NCBI RefSeq assembly: GCF_025370875.1
Contig: NZ_JAMXFD010000028.1
Location: forward strand, 29,423 to 93,422
Reading direction: 5' to 3'
Length of the DNA: 64,000 bases
From: Laspinema palackyanum D2c
GTDB taxonomy: Bacteria > Cyanobacteriota > Cyanobacteriia > Cyanobacteriales > Laspinemataceae
The notes under the pieces are model-generated. The model was not told where the DNA came from. It saw only the letters and a program-made list of their open reading frames with translations, and ran no database searches. How positions within the stretch are numbered: position 1 is the stretch's first letter; every line of letters starts with the position of its first letter. The translations under genes and the position numbers were made by a program. Positions 1-11,292 of the stretch are shown here, one piece after another.

Positions 1-35
1 CGGCATTTGAACCCCGTTTCCCGGTGGCATTTTTT

Positions 36-593
36 TCAACTGGTGACTACTTTTTTCAGAATCGCCGCAACTGCCTCGATAGGCGAATTGCCATTGATAG
101 CAATCAGCCGACCCCGCTCTCGATAATAGTCAATCACCGGAATCGTTTGGGCATAATACACCCGTAAACGACGGGCAATAGTCTCATCCCCATCATCGCT
201 GCGTCCTCGGCCATGTAACCGATCAATCAACTGTTTGTCGGGGACTTCCAAACTAATGGCTGACTTACACTCTTGCTGAATATCATCCAGAAGATGATCT
301 AAAAACTCAGCTTGAGCCACATTCCGGGGAAACCCATCCAAAATCCATCCCGTTTGAGTGGCATCCGGTTGAGTTAGGCGATCGCGAATTAGATCTAACA
401 GCAGCGAATCCGGGACCAACTCCCCACGCTCCATATAAGCCTTAGCCTGATTTCCCAGATCAGTCTGTTGCTCAACGGCGGCCCTCAAGATATCCCCCGT
501 TGAAATATGGGGAATATGATGAGATTCGGAGAGGATCTGAGCTTGAGTTCCCTTCCCCGCTCCAGGAGGACCCAAAAAAATTAGTCTTGTCAC
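36..593 (-). CDS. adk: Adenylate kinase
   Basis: Interconverts AMP + ATP and 2 ADP in the cytoplasm. The P-loop [11 protein letters not shown] is at residues 8-18, and the AMP-binding STGDILR and DGFPR motifs are intact. At 185 aa it is the short type: the LID is a brief loop without the zinc-binding cysteines seen in Gram-positive enzymes. It starts with GTG. The G of the upstream secY stop TAG is the first base of that start, so the two genes are translationally coupled. It is the last visible gene of the ribosomal operon, a common cyanobacterial position. Identification is certain. Confidence 0.97.
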   Translation of the reverse strand: MTRLIFLGPPGAGKGTQAQILSESHHIPHISTGDILRAAVEQQTDLGNQAKAYMERGELVPDSLLLDLIRDRLTQPDATQTGWILDGFPRNVAQAEFLDHLLDDIQQECKSAISLEVPDKQLIDRLHGRGRSDDGDETIARRLRVYYAQTIPVIDYYRERGRLIAINGNSPIEAVAAILKKVVTS

Positions 594-1903
594 TATTGCT
601 TCACCATTCCTTCATAGCGCTGGGAGATCACATAGGTTTGAATTTGTTTGGCCGTATCGATCGCCACCCCCACCAGAATCAGCAGAGAAGTTGCTCCAAA
701 CCCCTGGAAAGTCCGCACACCCGTGGCACTTTCTACAGCAGTTGGGACGATCGCCACCATCCCCAGAAAAATCGCTCCCAAAAACGTTAATCGGTTCAGT
801 ACCCGCTCCACATATTCCGTCGTCGCCCTTCCTGGACGAATCCCCGGAATACTAGCCCCCATTTTCTTCAAATTTTGAGCCATATCTACGGGATTGACAA
901 TCAATGAAGCGTAGAAATAGCTAAAAAACAGAATTAACGTCAAATAAAACGCCCCATAAACAAAAGGAGCTGGACCATTTGGACTCAAATAAGACGAAAT
1001 GGTAATCAGCAACTCATTCTTCGTAAATTGAGCCAAAGAAGCTGGCAAAATTAACACGGCCGATGCAAAAATAATCGGCATCACCCCCCCTTGATTTAAC
1101 CGCAAAGGAAGATAGCTACTTTTTTCCCGGTAAAGCTTCCGTCCGACCTGACGACGGGCCGAAATAATCGGAATTCGTCGGGTCCCTTCTTGGACAAAAA
1201 CAATCCCAACAATCGTAATTAAAAAGACCAGCATCAGAATCAAAACCGGACCAACAATCGCTTGGTCTTCCCGAGCCTGGGCCAGAGTTTGTCCCAAAGA
1301 ATTCGGGAGAACCGCCACAATATTGACAAAAATCAATAAAGAAGCGCCATTGCCCACCCCGCGTTCCGTAATCAGCTCAGATACCCACATCACAAACATG
1401 GAGCCAGTGGTCAATGCCACCGCAGTTTGGACGTAGAATAAAACACCTGGATCCGGGGTTTCGGCAAAAGCGCCAACCCACAGAGCAATGCCGGTACTTT
1501 GCAGCAATGCCCATCCCAAGGCGACATACCGAGTAATCTGAGAGATTTTGCGCCGACCTGCTTCCCCTTCATTTTTTTGTAAATCTTCTAAAGAAGGAAG
1601 AGCTGAGGTCAGTAATTGCATAATAATGGAGGCATTAATATAAGGCAGGATCCCTAGGGCAAAAATCCCTAAAGCTCGCAAGCCACCCCCAGAAAACAGG
1701 TCCAAAAAACCAATCAGCGGGCTGCCATCAATATTGGCCTGAAATGCCTCACGATTAATCCCAGGAACTGGAATCCAAATGCCTAAGCGCACCAAAACTA
1801 ACATACCAATGGTGAGGAGCAGCCGACCTCGCAGGCCCGCTGCTCTAGCCATCTGCATGAAAGTCTCCTGAGCGGTTGGTGCTTTATCTCGACTAACAAC
1901 CAT
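593..1903 (-). CDS. secY: Preprotein translocase subunit SecY
   Basis: Central channel of the Sec translocon in cytoplasmic and thylakoid membranes. The 436-aa product is strongly hydrophobic with about ten membrane segments. It carries the N-terminal plug-region pattern GINREAF, the [14 protein letters not shown] segment and the [16 protein letters not shown] cytoplasmic loop. It lies 70 bp after rplO and overlaps adk by one base, the standard end of the bacterial spc operon. Length and order are typical for cyanobacteria. Confidence 0.97.
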   Translation of the reverse strand: MVVSRDKAPTAQETFMQMARAAGLRGRLLLTIGMLVLVRLGIWIPVPGINREAFQANIDGSPLIGFLDLFSGGGLRALGIFALGILPYINASIIMQLLTSALPSLEDLQKNEGEAGRRKISQITRYVALGWALLQSTGIALWVGAFAETPDPGVLFYVQTAVALTTGSMFVMWVSELITERGVGNGASLLIFVNIVAVLPNSLGQTLAQAREDQAIVGPVLILMLVFLITIVGIVFVQEGTRRIPIISARRQVGRKLYREKSSYLPLRLNQGGVMPIIFASAVLILPASLAQFTKNELLITISSYLSPNGPAPFVYGAFYLTLILFFSYFYASLIVNPVDMAQNLKKMGASIPGIRPGRATTEYVERVLNRLTFLGAIFLGMVAIVPTAVESATGVRTFQGFGATSLLILVGVAIDTAKQIQTYVISQRYEGMVKQ

Positions 1904-1973
1904 TAAGGAGTACCTCTACTGTTCATTGCAGCGCTCCGTGTCCTTGTCTAGGATCAATGCCCGTAAGGTCATA

Positions 1974-2435
1974 TCACCTGATAGATTTGGCATCACTGGT
2001 TTCACAAGTTCCACCGGCAGCTTCAATCTTGGCTTTAGCCCCTGCGGTAAACGCAGCAGCTTTTACATTCAGCGGAACATTCAGTTCCCCATCTCCCAAG
2101 ATTTTCAGCGGCCCATCATTGGTGGTGACAATGCCCGCTTCCATCAGGGACGCTAACGTCACTTCACTGTTAGCGGCCAATGATGCCAACTTACTTACGT
2201 TAATCGTAGTGTATTCTTTGCGATTGACGAGCGGAAAGTGCTTGAGCTTAGGCAAACGGCGGTACAGGGGCTGTTGTCCCCCTTCAAACCCAGGACGGGT
2301 GCTACCCCCGGCTCTAGCTTTTTGACCTCTCATCCCTTTACCGGCGCTGGCCCCTTGACCGGCAGAAATACCGCGAGCCAAACGCCGTTTGCGTTTTTTA
2401 GACCCGGCCTTGGGTCCTATTTCATGAATTCTCAT
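1974..2435 (-). CDS. rplO: 50S ribosomal protein L15
   Basis: Large-subunit protein, 153 aa, with a basic glycine-rich N-terminus ([20 protein letters not shown]) and the [17 protein letters not shown] signature that threads into 23S rRNA. It follows rpsE directly. There is no rpmD (L30) between them, which is normal for cyanobacteria and differs from E. coli. The gap from rpsE is 51 bp. Transcription is presumably shared with the whole operon. Confidence 0.96.
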   Translation of the reverse strand: MRIHEIGPKAGSKKRKRRLARGISAGQGASAGKGMRGQKARAGGSTRPGFEGGQQPLYRRLPKLKHFPLVNRKEYTTINVSKLASLAANSEVTLASLMEAGIVTTNDGPLKILGDGELNVPLNVKAAAFTAGAKAKIEAAGGTCETSDAKSIR

Positions 2436-2486
2436 TTTTCTCCCCTGTGTCTGTAACTTGACTCGGTTCAGGCTGATGGCAATGGA

Positions 2487-3011
2487 TTAGGCGTACAGCT
2501 TGTCAACGGAAATGCCACGCTCATCAGCGACTTCAGACAAGGTTCGCAGACTCACGAGGGCGTCGATCGCAGCTCTAGCATTGTTCAGGGGGTTGTTAGA
2601 CCCCAACTGTTTGGCAAGAATATTGCGAACTCCGGCTAATTCGAGGACGGTCCGCACTGCACCCCCGGCAATTACCCCGGTCCCTGGTGCGGCTGGACGC
2701 ATCATCACTTTGGCTCCGGTGGCACTGCCATCGACACGGTGAGGAATGGAGTTAGCTTTGGTCAGGGGCACTTCAATCAGGTGCTTTTTGCCATCGGCGA
2801 CGCCTTTTTTGACGGCGCTGATCACGTCACTGGCTTTACCCACACCGACTCCGACTTGACCGCGTTCGTTACCGACGACAACGATCGCCCGGAAGCTGAG
2901 TTTTTTACCACCTTTGACGACTTTGGTAACCCGGCGAATCTGTACGACCCGCTCTTGCCAATCTGTTTCTTTTTCCCGAGTGCGGGCGTTTTTTTTACGA
3001 CGTTCTGCCAT
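2487..3011 (-). CDS. rpsE: 30S ribosomal protein S5
   Basis: Small-subunit protein involved in decoding accuracy, 174 aa. It has the S5 double-stranded-RNA-binding fold ([21 protein letters not shown]) and the C-terminal [21 protein letters not shown] region. The N-terminus is lysine/arginine rich. It is separated from rplR by a relatively long 143-bp spacer with no other gene. Identification is unambiguous from sequence and order. Confidence 0.96.
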   Translation of the reverse strand: MAERRKKNARTREKETDWQERVVQIRRVTKVVKGGKKLSFRAIVVVGNERGQVGVGVGKASDVISAVKKGVADGKKHLIEVPLTKANSIPHRVDGSATGAKVMMRPAAPGTGVIAGGAVRTVLELAGVRNILAKQLGSNNPLNNARAAIDALVSLRTLSEVADERGISVDKLYA

Positions 3012-3154
3012 AGTTTTTTGTCAGGAATGATTGTTGCTATTCGTTCGGGGTTGGTGCGTTTGCGGTCGCTCGGTGTTGATCGCTCTTGTGGACGAAATTA
3101 TCCCGTGCGACGGGCAACGCGCCACTGCCGAAACTTAGGCGACTTTAGAACTTT

Positions 3155-3517
3155 TTAGAACTCTAAACCCGCTTCACGGGCCGCTTCTGCGAGGGCTTTA
3201 ACCCGACCGTGGTACAGGTTACCACCGCGATCAAAGACGACCTTTTGAATGCCTTTTTCCCGGGCGCGATCGGCGATTAGTTTGCCGACTTTGGCCGATG
3301 CATCACAAGTGGCTCCGGTTTCTAATTCGGCTTTCAATGCCGGATCAAGGGTGGATGCAGCCGCTAGGGTTTGGTGTTGGGTATCGTCAATCACTTGAGC
3401 ATAAATATGCTGGTGAGAGCGAAATACAGATAACCGAGGACGTTCTGGGGTGCCGATGACCCGACGTCGCACGCGCCGATGACGGCGTTCAATAGATTCA
3501 CTGCGAGTCAGCTTCAT
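3155..3517 (-). CDS. rplR: 50S ribosomal protein L18
   Basis: 5S-rRNA-binding protein of the central protuberance, 120 aa. The basic N-terminus ([20 protein letters not shown]) is followed by [16 protein letters not shown] and the C-terminal [20 protein letters not shown] motif. It begins 3 bp after the rplF stop, so translational coupling is likely. Length is typical of bacterial L18. Confidence 0.96.
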   Translation of the reverse strand: MKLTRSESIERRHRRVRRRVIGTPERPRLSVFRSHQHIYAQVIDDTQHQTLAAASTLDPALKAELETGATCDASAKVGKLIADRAREKGIQKVVFDRGGNLYHGRVKALAEAAREAGLEF

Positions 3518-3520
3518 AGT

Positions 3521-4060
3521 TTATTTCTTCCCTGTCTTCCCTGCCTTGCGTCTGACTTGTTCGCCTGCATAGCGAATTCCCTTACCTTTATAGGGTTCGG
3601 GGGGACGGACGTCCCTAATTTTGGCGGCAGTATTGCCGACAATTTCTTTGTTGATGCCGCTGATAATCACGTTGGTGTTATTTTCAACGGCGACAGAGAT
3701 GCCTTCGGGGGGGTTAATTTCTACGGGGTTGCTATACCCAACGTTGAGAATTAGGTTGCGCCCTTGGACTTGAGCACGATAGCCCACCCCTTGAATTTCC
3801 AGTCGTTTTTGAAATCCTTCGGAGACCCCTTGAACCATGTTGGCGATCAAGGTACGGCACAATCCATGACGTTGACGGGCGGCGCGAGACTCGTCCCGAC
3901 GGGTGACTTGGATGCTTTCGCCTTCTTGTTCAATGATGACTTCAGCGGGTAGCTCTCGGGAAAGTTCGCCTTTTGGCCCCTTAACGGAAACCTTTTGCCC
4001 ATCAATGGATACAACGACTTTGGCCGGTATATTAATGGGGCGTTTACCAATACGAGACAT
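3521..4060 (-). CDS. rplF: 50S ribosomal protein L6
   Basis: Large-subunit protein near the factor-binding site, 179 aa, with two repeated L6 domains. It opens with [15 protein letters not shown] and ends with the conserved [22 protein letters not shown] region. It lies between rpsH and rplR, and a 117-bp spacer precedes it. Length and order are normal. Confidence 0.96.
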   Translation of the reverse strand: MSRIGKRPINIPAKVVVSIDGQKVSVKGPKGELSRELPAEVIIEQEGESIQVTRRDESRAARQRHGLCRTLIANMVQGVSEGFQKRLEIQGVGYRAQVQGRNLILNVGYSNPVEINPPEGISVAVENNTNVIISGINKEIVGNTAAKIRDVRPPEPYKGKGIRYAGEQVRRKAGKTGKK

Positions 4061-4177
4061 AGTTTTCCTCTTTCTTTACTTGTCGAGATTTAAGCCGTAA
4101 GGTCAGAATTGAAGGGGGCAGGGTGCTGCTTCCCCTTGCAGTAGATTCTTCGACCGATTCACGGAAAAAATCTCAAA

Positions 4178-4579
4178 CTACCAGACATAGCAAAGCACTT
4201 CACCGCCTACACCTTGACGACGGGCGTCTCGGTCGGTCATGATGCCCGATGAGGTGGAAATGATGGCAATTCCAATGCCGCCTAATACGCGAGGTAATTC
4301 TTTCCGATTGGAATAGACTCGCAAACCGGGCTTACTGACCCGTTTTAAGGCTTTGATAATAGGTTGACGATTTTTGCCTTTGTATTTCAAGGCGATCGCC
4401 AGTTTTTTATCGACCCCTTCCCCAACTTCTTCAAATTCGGCAATAAAGCCTTCTTCTTGAAGAACTTTGGCAATGGAACGGGTCATGTTTGTGGATAGAA
4501 CTTCTGTTTTTTGGTGCCGTGCTAGGCTTGCATTGCGGATGCGTGTTAGCATGTCTGCAATCGTGTCGTTAGCCGCCAT
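4178..4579 (-). CDS. rpsH: 30S ribosomal protein S8
   Basis: Binds the central domain of 16S rRNA; in E. coli S8 also represses the spc operon by binding its own mRNA. The 133-aa product has the [13 protein letters not shown]-terminus and the C-terminal [20 protein letters not shown] signature. rplE precedes it directly, 25 bp away. S14 (rpsN), which sits between L5 and S8 in E. coli, is missing here, as in other cyanobacteria. Confidence 0.96.
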   Translation of the reverse strand: MAANDTIADMLTRIRNASLARHQKTEVLSTNMTRSIAKVLQEEGFIAEFEEVGEGVDKKLAIALKYKGKNRQPIIKALKRVSKPGLRVYSNRKELPRVLGGIGIAIISTSSGIMTDRDARRQGVGGEVLCYVW

Positions 4580-4604
4580 TTTTCGCTCCTTATTCCCCTG
4601 TTAA

Positions 4605-5150
4605 TTATCCTTCTTTGAAGGGCATTCCCATTTCTTTGAGTAAGGCGCGGCCCTCTTCATCCGTTGTTGCGGTTGTGATGATGGATATGTCCATACCCCG
4701 AATTTGGTCAATCCGGTCATACTCTACTTCTGGAAAGATTAATTGTTCTCTGACGCCCAAGGTGTAATTGCCTCGCCCGTCAAAGCTTTTGGGACTAATG
4801 CCGCGAAAGTCCCGAATCCGAGGTAGTGCTAAACTGATCAGGCGATCAAGGAAAGAATACATCCGATCGCCCCGGAGGGTGACCATCATTCCCACAGGCA
4901 TTCCTTGACGGATTTTAAAGCCTGCGATCGCCTTTTTCGCCCGCGTCACCACGGGTTTTTGTCCCGCAATTGTAGCGATTTCGGCCAAAGATGATTCTAG
5001 CGCTTTCGCATTGCTAGACGCTTCCCCTAAGCCTCTGTTAATGGTGATTTTCACCACTTTGGGCACCTGATGGATATTTTGGTATTTAAACTGTTCCATC
5101 AGTTTGGGGACGATCGTTTCTTGGTACCGCGTTTTGAGTTGAGTGGTCAT
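4605..5150 (-). CDS. rplE: 50S ribosomal protein L5
   Basis: Contacts 5S rRNA and P-site tRNA, 181 aa. It shows [16 protein letters not shown], the [20 protein letters not shown] core and the [18 protein letters not shown]-terminus. It follows rplX after a 102-bp spacer in which no gene is visible. Standard length and location. Confidence 0.96.
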   Translation of the reverse strand: MTTQLKTRYQETIVPKLMEQFKYQNIHQVPKVVKITINRGLGEASSNAKALESSLAEIATIAGQKPVVTRAKKAIAGFKIRQGMPVGMMVTLRGDRMYSFLDRLISLALPRIRDFRGISPKSFDGRGNYTLGVREQLIFPEVEYDRIDQIRGMDISIITTATTDEEGRALLKEMGMPFKEG

Positions 5151-5252
5151 GAGTTTTACATCCTTAATCCCTGGTCTTGGTCAGGGCATCCTTATTTTTG
5201 AAGATATAGAGCGGTGGGGTAGGGCAAGAATCCCTTACCCTTCGTCCCTTGC

Positions 5253-5606
5253 CTAATCAATAATTTCCCCGGTTTTTTTGAGCATTCGCACCTTCCGTCC
5301 GTCATCGGTGAAGGTGTAACAAATCCGGCTTGCCACTTTTTGCTTTTCAGAATAAAGCATGACATTTGAGCTATGAATGGGAGATTCAAAAGTCTCAATC
5401 CGACCCGATTCTCCTTCTTGCTGAGGTTTAACGTGCTTTGTCTTCACGTTAACGCCTTTCACAATTACTGTGCTCTTAGTCGGAAAGGTTTTTATGATTT
5501 CTCCAACCTTTCCTTTTTCTTTCCCGGCAATAATCTGCACCGTATCGCCGGTTTTGACGTGCATTTTATAGCGGGTCAGGGGAATGTTCCGTTGTTTTTT
5601 AGCCAT
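5253..5606 (-). CDS. rplX: 50S ribosomal protein L24
   Basis: Assembly initiator of the 50S subunit, 117 aa. The KOW motif ([20 protein letters not shown]) is near residues 16-36, followed by [13 protein letters not shown]. The ATG directly abuts the rplN stop, with no intergenic base, so the pair is translationally coupled. Normal cyanobacterial length. Confidence 0.95.
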   Translation of the reverse strand: MAKKQRNIPLTRYKMHVKTGDTVQIIAGKEKGKVGEIIKTFPTKSTVIVKGVNVKTKHVKPQQEGESGRIETFESPIHSSNVMLYSEKQKVASRICYTFTDDGRKVRMLKKTGEIID

Positions 5607-5972
5607 TTACAGCACCTCCGGCGCTAAGGATACGATTTTGGTGTAATTTTTATCGCGCAATTCGCGAGCAACCGGGCCAAAAACGCGGGTTCCCTTGGGG
5701 TTACCATCGGGGTTAACAATCACGGCGGCATTGTCATCAAAGCGAATGCTCATCCCACTATCGCGACGTAATCCTTTGCGGGTGCGAACTACAACCGCAC
5801 GCACCACATCAGATTTTTTAATCGGCATATTGGGAATAGCATCCTTGACAACGGCGATAATCACGTCACCAACGCCTGCATAGCGGCGGTTGCCCCCGAG
5901 GACGCGAATACACATTAACCGTTTAGCACCGCTATTATCGGCAACGTTGAGATACGACTCTTGTTGAATCAC
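5607..5972 (-). CDS. rplN: 50S ribosomal protein L14
   Basis: Protein at the subunit interface that binds 23S rRNA, 121 aa. It starts [17 protein letters not shown] and carries the signature region [20 protein letters not shown] and [10 protein letters not shown]. It lies 18 bp after rpsQ and abuts rplX. Highly conserved and certain. Confidence 0.97.
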   Translation of the reverse strand: MIQQESYLNVADNSGAKRLMCIRVLGGNRRYAGVGDVIIAVVKDAIPNMPIKKSDVVRAVVVRTRKGLRRDSGMSIRFDDNAAVIVNPDGNPKGTRVFGPVARELRDKNYTKIVSLAPEVL

Positions 5973-5990
5973 CTTCAGTCTCCGTGGTTC

Positions 5991-6242
5991 TTAGATTTGG
6001 GCGGCACTATTGAGAATCTCAATCACTTGCCAGTGTTTTGTGCGACTGAGGGGGCGAGTTTCCTGGATGCGGACGCGATCGCCCTCTTGGCATTGATTTT
6101 CCTCATCATGCGCTTTGTAGCGCTTGGTTTTGACGACAATTTTGCCGTACTTCGGATGAGGGCTTCTATTTTCGATCGCCACCACGACGGTTTTATCCAT
6201 CTTGTTGCTGACGACTACACCAACTCTTTCTTTAACTGCCAT
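5991..6242 (-). CDS. rpsQ: 30S ribosomal protein S17
   Basis: Primary 16S-rRNA-binding protein, 83 aa, with an OB fold. Visible motifs are [25 protein letters not shown] and [18 protein letters not shown]. It follows rpmC by 13 bp. Length matches other cyanobacterial S17 proteins. Confidence 0.96.
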   Translation of the reverse strand: MAVKERVGVVVSNKMDKTVVVAIENRSPHPKYGKIVVKTKRYKAHDEENQCQEGDRVRIQETRPLSRTKHWQVIEILNSAAQI

Positions 6243-6255
6243 GTCACTTAATTTG

Positions 6256-6477
6256 TTATTCGGCGGTGGATTCGGCGTTAGCCCGTTTGCGTGCGCCTTC
6301 CAGTGTGAGCAACTGAGACAGTTGGTGTCTCTTGTGCTTGAACAGGTGGGTTTTTTCCAACCGGCGCGTAGCTTGTTGCAGTCTGAGCGTAAATAATTCC
6401 CGCTTCAGGCTCAAAATCTGCTCGTTGACTTCCTCATCGCTCAAGTTGGCGATGTCTGCCATTTTGGGAAAAGCCAT
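6256..6477 (-). CDS. rpmC: 50S ribosomal protein L29
   Basis: Small helical protein at the peptide exit tunnel, 73 aa. The frame stays open for another 36 codons upstream, but that extension lies inside rplP in another frame. I therefore take the ATG at 6477 ([18 protein letters not shown]), 4 bp after the rplP stop. The core [20 protein letters not shown] and the [11 protein letters not shown] segment are L29 hallmarks. Confidence 0.93.
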   Translation of the reverse strand: MAFPKMADIANLSDEEVNEQILSLKRELFTLRLQQATRRLEKTHLFKHKRHQLSQLLTLEGARKRANAESTAE

Positions 6478-6481
6478 TCTC

Positions 6482-6895
6482 TTACTCCCCTTCTCGCGAA
6501 ATGAACTTGGTTTTAATCGGTAGCTTGTAATCCGCCAACCGCATGGCTTCCCGGGCGGTTGCTTCAGGAACGCCACCAATTTCAAACATAATGCGACCGG
6601 GTTTGACCACAGCCACCCAAAATTCAGGAGACCCCTTACCGGAACCCATCCGGGTTTCTGCCGGACGCATGGTCACAGGTTTATCTGGGAAGATGCGAAT
6701 CCAGATCTTGCCACCCCGACGGATATACCGGGTCATGGCTCGACGGCTGGCTTCAATTTGGCGGGAGGTAATCCAACAAGGTTCTAAGGCTTGTAGGGCG
6801 AATTCACCGAAGTTAATTTCATTACCCCGAGTCGCCAGTCCTCGCATCCGCCCGCGCTGTTGCTTGCGAAATTTCGTTCTTCTAGGACTTAACAT
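6482..6895 (-). CDS. rplP: 50S ribosomal protein L16
   Basis: Located near the A site and peptidyl transferase centre, 137 aa. It starts [20 protein letters not shown] and has the [20 protein letters not shown] and [18 protein letters not shown] signatures. It overlaps nothing and sits 4 bp upstream of rpmC. Certain identification. Confidence 0.97.
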   Translation of the reverse strand: MLSPRRTKFRKQQRGRMRGLATRGNEINFGEFALQALEPCWITSRQIEASRRAMTRYIRRGGKIWIRIFPDKPVTMRPAETRMGSGKGSPEFWVAVVKPGRIMFEIGGVPEATAREAMRLADYKLPIKTKFISREGE

Positions 6896-7006
6896 GATGT
6901 GGTAATCGGTAATGGTTCATAGAGCCTGCAAGGGAGGCGATAGCGTGCGGGCGAGCCTTGGCTTGCCGTTGGTTCAAGCGTTCGCTCCCTACCATTGCTG
7001 AATCTC

Positions 7007-7741
7007 TTACCCTTCATTGGAGCGGTCTTCAAATTGCTGACGGCGTTTTTTGCCGCCTCGGGGCCGAGGACCTGCACTGGCTGCTGCGGCAACCTCCAGT
7101 TCTTGTCCGGGGATGATTTCTCCCTTGAAGGTCCACACTTTGACGCCGAGAATTCCATAAATGGTACTGGCAGTGCGGTAGGAGTAATCAATATCGGCCC
7201 GTAAGGTATGCAGAGGCACTCTCCCTTCCCGAGTCCACTCGGTCCGAGCAATTTCTGCACCGTTGAGACGTCCGCTGACTTGGATTTTGATGCCTTCAAC
7301 GCCAGCTTTTTGAGCGCGTTGAATGGCTTGGCGCACGACGCGACGGAAGGAAACCCGTCGTTCGAGTTGGCTGGCAATGTATTCAGCAATCAAGGTGGCA
7401 TCGGCATCCACTCGGGCCACTTCCACAACATTGATGCGGATTTGGCGGTTGCTGCCTAGCATTTCTTGCAGTCCGGTCCGTAAGGACTCGATACCACTGC
7501 CACCGCGACCCACAACCACGCCCGGGCGGGCGGTGCGAACTTCCAGGTCGATCTGATCGGCTTTGCGCTCGACCCGAACGTCGGAAATGCCCGCGTTGTT
7601 TAGGGTGCTGTGGACATATTGGCGAATTTTGTAGTCTTCTTCTAAAAGTTCGGGGTAGCGATTGCTATCCGCGAACCACCGGGAGCGGTGTTCTTTGGTC
7701 ACACCAAGCCGGAAACCCGTTGGGTGTATTTTCTGTCCCAC
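7007..7741 (-). CDS. rpsC: 30S ribosomal protein S3
   Basis: Shapes the mRNA entry tunnel of the 30S subunit, 244 aa. The N-terminus is [26 protein letters not shown]-binding domain ([18 protein letters not shown], with its GRGG loop) is near residues 70-90, and the C-terminal domain has [19 protein letters not shown]. The basic tail ([17 protein letters not shown]) is common in cyanobacteria. Gaps are 98 bp upstream and 111 bp downstream. Confidence 0.96.
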   Translation of the reverse strand: MGQKIHPTGFRLGVTKEHRSRWFADSNRYPELLEEDYKIRQYVHSTLNNAGISDVRVERKADQIDLEVRTARPGVVVGRGGSGIESLRTGLQEMLGSNRQIRINVVEVARVDADATLIAEYIASQLERRVSFRRVVRQAIQRAQKAGVEGIKIQVSGRLNGAEIARTEWTREGRVPLHTLRADIDYSYRTASTIYGILGVKVWTFKGEIIPGQELEVAAAASAGPRPRGGKKRRQQFEDRSNEG

Positions 7742-7839
7742 GTTCTGTGCGTCCTCTACTTACCGTAAAAACTAACCCGTGTTTCGTAAACCGTGAAGTC
7801 AAGACTCGCGGCTCACTTGGCACGTTTACGTTTGCTGTT

Positions 7840-8202
7840 CTATTCGTCGTCAAGCTCGGGAGCGACGGCAACGGTGATGTGACAGGTCGGCTTGCGAATC
7901 ATATAAGCCCGTCCCTGCGCCCGAGGCCGGAATCGCTTGAGAACCGGGCCACCATCGGCATAAGCTTGAGAAACCCATAAGGTGGCTGGATCGAGTCCGC
8001 TGTTATGCTCTGCGTTGGCTGCTGCCGATCGCAGAACTTTACGAATCGGATCGCAAGCACGATAGGGCATGAATTCGAGGATGATCAGCGCTTCGCGATA
8101 GGAGCGACCTCGAATTTGGTCCAGGACTCGCCGTACTTTGTACGGAGACATCCGAATATAACGCGCGATCGCTTTGACTTCTGTTGAGGTATCAATAGCC
8201 AT
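7840..8202 (-). CDS. rplV: 50S ribosomal protein L22
   Basis: Lines the nascent-peptide tunnel, 120 aa. It starts [20 protein letters not shown] and contains the tunnel-loop and signature region [20 protein letters not shown]. It is preceded by a 107-bp spacer that contains heptanucleotide repeats (8215-8256). Normal length. Confidence 0.96.
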   Translation of the reverse strand: MAIDTSTEVKAIARYIRMSPYKVRRVLDQIRGRSYREALIILEFMPYRACDPIRKVLRSAAANAEHNSGLDPATLWVSQAYADGGPVLKRFRPRAQGRAYMIRKPTCHITVAVAPELDDE

Positions 8203-8309
8203 TATGTTTCTCCGTTGTCCAAAGTCCTTTGTCGTTTGTCGTTTGTCCTTTGTTGTTATTAAAGAACGTTTGACATCAGACTCCGAACTGGCGCGTGCCG
8301 CTCTACTTT

Positions 8310-8591
8310 TTATCGCCGTTGACTTTTTTTATCGCCTTTGGCGTGTCCCCGGAAGGTCCGAGTCGGGGCAAATTCCCCTAATTTATGTCCAATCATCTGT
8401 TCGTTGATATAGACCGGAACGTGCTGACGTCCGTTATGGACCGCGATCGTGTGCCCGAGCATATCAGGAATGATGGTCGAAGCTCGTGACCAAGTTTTAA
8501 TGACATCTTTTTTGCCGGTGGCATTCAATGCTTCGATTTTACTCAGCAAATGATCGGCTACAAAAGGTCCTTTTTTCAGTGAACGACTCAT
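8310..8591 (-). CDS. rpsS: 30S ribosomal protein S19
   Basis: Small-subunit head protein, 93 aa. It starts [19 protein letters not shown] and carries the signature [20 protein letters not shown] and [12 protein letters not shown]. It lies between rplB and rplV as in all bacteria. Certain. Confidence 0.97.
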   Translation of the reverse strand: MSRSLKKGPFVADHLLSKIEALNATGKKDVIKTWSRASTIIPDMLGHTIAVHNGRQHVPVYINEQMIGHKLGEFAPTRTFRGHAKGDKKSQRR

Positions 8592-8680
8592 AAGTCAGTG
8601 ATAATTTCTCAAAAATGAACCCAGAAGAATTAAAGAATAAAGTATTAATTCGTTTATTCTCAACTCTTTTGTCTTGATGA

Positions 8681-9544
8681 TTAAGACTGCCGACCGCCCT
8701 TGCCGCGCTTGGAGGTTTTCCGACGCTTGCGGACGATTAAGGCGTTACTTAATTTTTTCTTCTTGCGGGTCTTCCCACCTAAAGCAGGTTTACCCCAAGG
8801 TGAAACTGGCCCACTTCTACCAATCGGTGCTCGTCCTTCACCCCCACCATGTGGGTGGTCTACGGGGTTCATGACGCTGCCTCTAACTTCGGGACGGCGA
8901 CCGGACCAACGTTTCCGGCCTGCTTTACCGAGGCTGATGTTTCTAACGTCGATGTTGCCGACTTGTCCGATGGTGGCGTAGCACTCTTTCCGGAACATCC
9001 GAACTTCACCGGAGGGTAATTTCAGGGTGACGAAATCCCCTTCTTTGGCTTGCACCTGAGCCCCTGCACCAGCGGAACGCACGACTTGTGCACCGCGACC
9101 GGGGGTCATTTCGACGTTATGAACGACCGTACCCAAAGGCATCTTTTCCAGGGGAAGGGCGTTACCCACTTCGATGGGCGAGTCCGGTCCGGAGATGATA
9201 TGAGTGCCAACTTGTAATCCTAAAGGATGTAGGATGTAGCGCTTTTCACCATCCTGATAGAAGAGGAGGGCGATCCGGGCGTTACGGTTGGGGTCATATT
9301 CGATTTCAGCGACTTTGGCGGGAATATTATGTTTATCCCGACGAAAGTCGATTTGCCGATAGAGGCGTTTGTGTCCGCCCCCGCGATGACGGCAGGTGAT
9401 CACGCCGCGATTGTTCCGACCTTTTTTCCGGTGCTTTGACTTGGTTAGGGATTTTTCGGGAGTGTCGCGGGTGATTTCGTCAAACTCGGAGACACTGTAC
9501 TGGCGTGTGCCAGGTGTGTAGGGCCGATAAGTACGGATACCCAT
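8681..9544 (-). CDS. rplB: 50S ribosomal protein L2
   Basis: Core protein needed for subunit association and peptidyl transfer, 287 aa. Visible are [19 protein letters not shown] in the N-terminal OB-like domain, the SH3-like middle domain, and the near-universal [16 protein letters not shown] motif containing the functional histidine. The C-terminus is strongly basic ([18 protein letters not shown]). Length is normal. Confidence 0.97.
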   Translation of the reverse strand: MGIRTYRPYTPGTRQYSVSEFDEITRDTPEKSLTKSKHRKKGRNNRGVITCRHRGGGHKRLYRQIDFRRDKHNIPAKVAEIEYDPNRNARIALLFYQDGEKRYILHPLGLQVGTHIISGPDSPIEVGNALPLEKMPLGTVVHNVEMTPGRGAQVVRSAGAGAQVQAKEGDFVTLKLPSGEVRMFRKECYATIGQVGNIDVRNISLGKAGRKRWSGRRPEVRGSVMNPVDHPHGGGEGRAPIGRSGPVSPWGKPALGGKTRKKKKLSNALIVRKRRKTSKRGKGGRQS

Positions 9545-9653
9545 AATTTAAAGTTTTGGTAACACTGCTTGATTTGCCATTGAATCCCATAAGCGCTTGG
9601 TGCAAGTCCAGTGGGGAGGGTGGGGGTACCGCCCACTCCTAACCCGGTATGGG

Positions 9654-9962
9654 TTACACTTCTGGGAAGAAAATGTTTTGCAGGGAATCACCCTCGGCTA
9701 AGGTCACGATCGCTCTCTTATAATGAGGCTTATACCCGACAAACTTCCCAACTCTGCGCTTTTTCGGGGGTCTGTGCATGGTATTGACGCTGACGACTTT
9801 AACCTCAAATAGGTGTTCGATCGCTGCTTTGATTTGCGGTTTGGTGGATTTGGCATCTACGTCAAAGACGTATTTGTTCTGCTCCATCAGCAGGGTCGCT
9901 TTTTCGGTAACGATTGGCGTCCGGACCAAATCGGCCAGCTTTCTGAGATTATCTTCAGCCAC
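9654..9962 (-). CDS. rplW: 50S ribosomal protein L23
   Basis: Tunnel-exit protein and docking site for trigger factor and SRP, 102 aa from my chosen start. The frame is open further upstream, but only inside rplD. The GTG at 9962 is preceded by GGAGGT at a suitable distance and gives [20 protein letters not shown], the family N-terminus. This start overlaps the end of rplD by 8 bp (GTGGCTGA), indicating translational coupling. The [20 protein letters not shown] region is diagnostic. Confidence 0.94.
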   Translation of the reverse strand: MAEDNLRKLADLVRTPIVTEKATLLMEQNKYVFDVDAKSTKPQIKAAIEHLFEVKVVSVNTMHRPPKKRRVGKFVGYKPHYKRAIVTLAEGDSLQNIFFPEV

Positions 9963-10587
9963 CGTAAACCTCCTGAACTTGGGCGAGTGCTGCTGCTGTG
10001 GTGACGATTTTATCAGCGGCAAGTAGGTCGTACACATTTAACTGGTTGACGGCAAGCAGTTTGATGGTCTCTACGTTACGGGCTGACAAATAAACGTTGT
10101 CGTCTCGTTGGTCAACGATTAACAATACTTTCGAGTCTGGCTCGACACCCCACCGGGCGATCGCACTGAGGAGATCTTTGGTCTTCGGACGGGGCAGTTT
10201 ACCTGCCAATTCCTCGACGACGATTAGGTCTTCGCTGCGGCTGATGAGCGCTGTTCTCAAGGCGAGTTGGCGCTCTTTGCGATTCATTTTGACTTCATAA
10301 TCTCTGGGTTTGGGTCCAAAGATGACGCCGCCGCCTCTCCATAACGGAGAACGAATTGAACCGGCCCGCGCTCGGCCTGTCCCTTTTTGTCTCCAGGGCT
10401 TTCTACCCCCCCCTCTGACTTCCGCCCGGGTTTTGGTCGATGCCGTTCCCTGACGCGCCTGGTTCAGTTGCCGCGTTACCGCTCGATGCAAGATATGCTT
10501 GGCGTTCTCTTCAGAAGCAACTCGCAAATCAATGCTCGCTTCGGCAACGGTATCGCCTTCCCAGTTTCTGACTACACAATTAACCAT
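9955..10587 (-). CDS. rplD: 50S ribosomal protein L4
   Basis: 23S-rRNA-binding protein with a tunnel-reaching loop, 210 aa. In E. coli L4 also regulates the S10 operon through its leader RNA. Visible are the loop [20 protein letters not shown] and [20 protein letters not shown]. It overlaps rplW by 8 bp and lies 63 bp after rplC. Whether it autoregulates here cannot be told from sequence, although the operon leader is structured. Confidence 0.96.
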   Translation of the reverse strand: MVNCVVRNWEGDTVAEASIDLRVASEENAKHILHRAVTRQLNQARQGTASTKTRAEVRGGGRKPWRQKGTGRARAGSIRSPLWRGGGVIFGPKPRDYEVKMNRKERQLALRTALISRSEDLIVVEELAGKLPRPKTKDLLSAIARWGVEPDSKVLLIVDQRDDNVYLSARNVETIKLLAVNQLNVYDLLAADKIVTTAAALAQVQEVYGG

Positions 10588-10650
10588 ATCTCTCTATTCC
10601 CGTTTTCTATGCTTTATGAATGGGGAATTCATTCTTTTTTCACCGGGCTG

Positions 10651-11292
10651 CTATTTAGCTCGGCCTACATAATTGGCTGGCTTAATATTAAGCAGTGCAC
10701 CGGGTTTTCCCGGAAGCGCTCCCTTAATCAGCAGCAGGTTTTTTTCCGCATCCACTCGCACAATTTGTAATTGGCGAGTTGTGACTTGGGTTCCACCTAA
10801 ACGACCGGCCATCCGTTTCCCTGGATAAACACGCCCCGGAGTCGTACCTGCACCTGTAGAACCGGGTGCTCGATGGTTTTTTGAACCGTGGGACATGGGT
10901 CCGCGTTTGAAGTTATGCCGTTTTTGATATCCGGCAAACCCCCGACCGATACTGAGTCCGGTCACATCGACAATCTGGTTAGCAGTGAATCCTTCTACGG
11001 TCATTTGCTGTCCCAGTTCAAAGCTGCTGACATCATCAATGCGATATTCACGCAGGTGACGCAGCGGAGGCGCTGATGATTTGACGAGATGTCCCAGTTC
11101 CGGCTTATTAATGGCCTTGGTGGTGGTTTCGCCATATCCGACCTGAATGGCGGTGTAGCCATCGGTCTGTTTCGATTTGATTTGTGTCACGGTGCATGGA
11201 CCCGCTTGGACGACGGTTACGGGAATTGCTCTCCCTTCTTCGTCAAAGACTTGGGTCATGCCGAGTTTTGTGCCCAGAATACCGACAGCCAC
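10651..11292 (-). CDS. rplC: 50S ribosomal protein L3
   Basis: First gene of the operon and an early assembly protein near the peptidyl transferase centre, 213 aa. It starts with GTG ([20 protein letters not shown]). The signature region [20 protein letters not shown], with the glutamine/histidine-bearing loop, is intact. As usual in cyanobacteria, S10 (rpsJ) is not located upstream. A long structured leader precedes it. Confidence 0.97.
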   Translation of the reverse strand: MAVGILGTKLGMTQVFDEEGRAIPVTVVQAGPCTVTQIKSKQTDGYTAIQVGYGETTTKAINKPELGHLVKSSAPPLRHLREYRIDDVSSFELGQQMTVEGFTANQIVDVTGLSIGRGFAGYQKRHNFKRGPMSHGSKNHRAPGSTGAGTTPGRVYPGKRMAGRLGGTQVTTRQLQIVRVDAEKNLLLIKGALPGKPGALLNIKPANYVGRAK

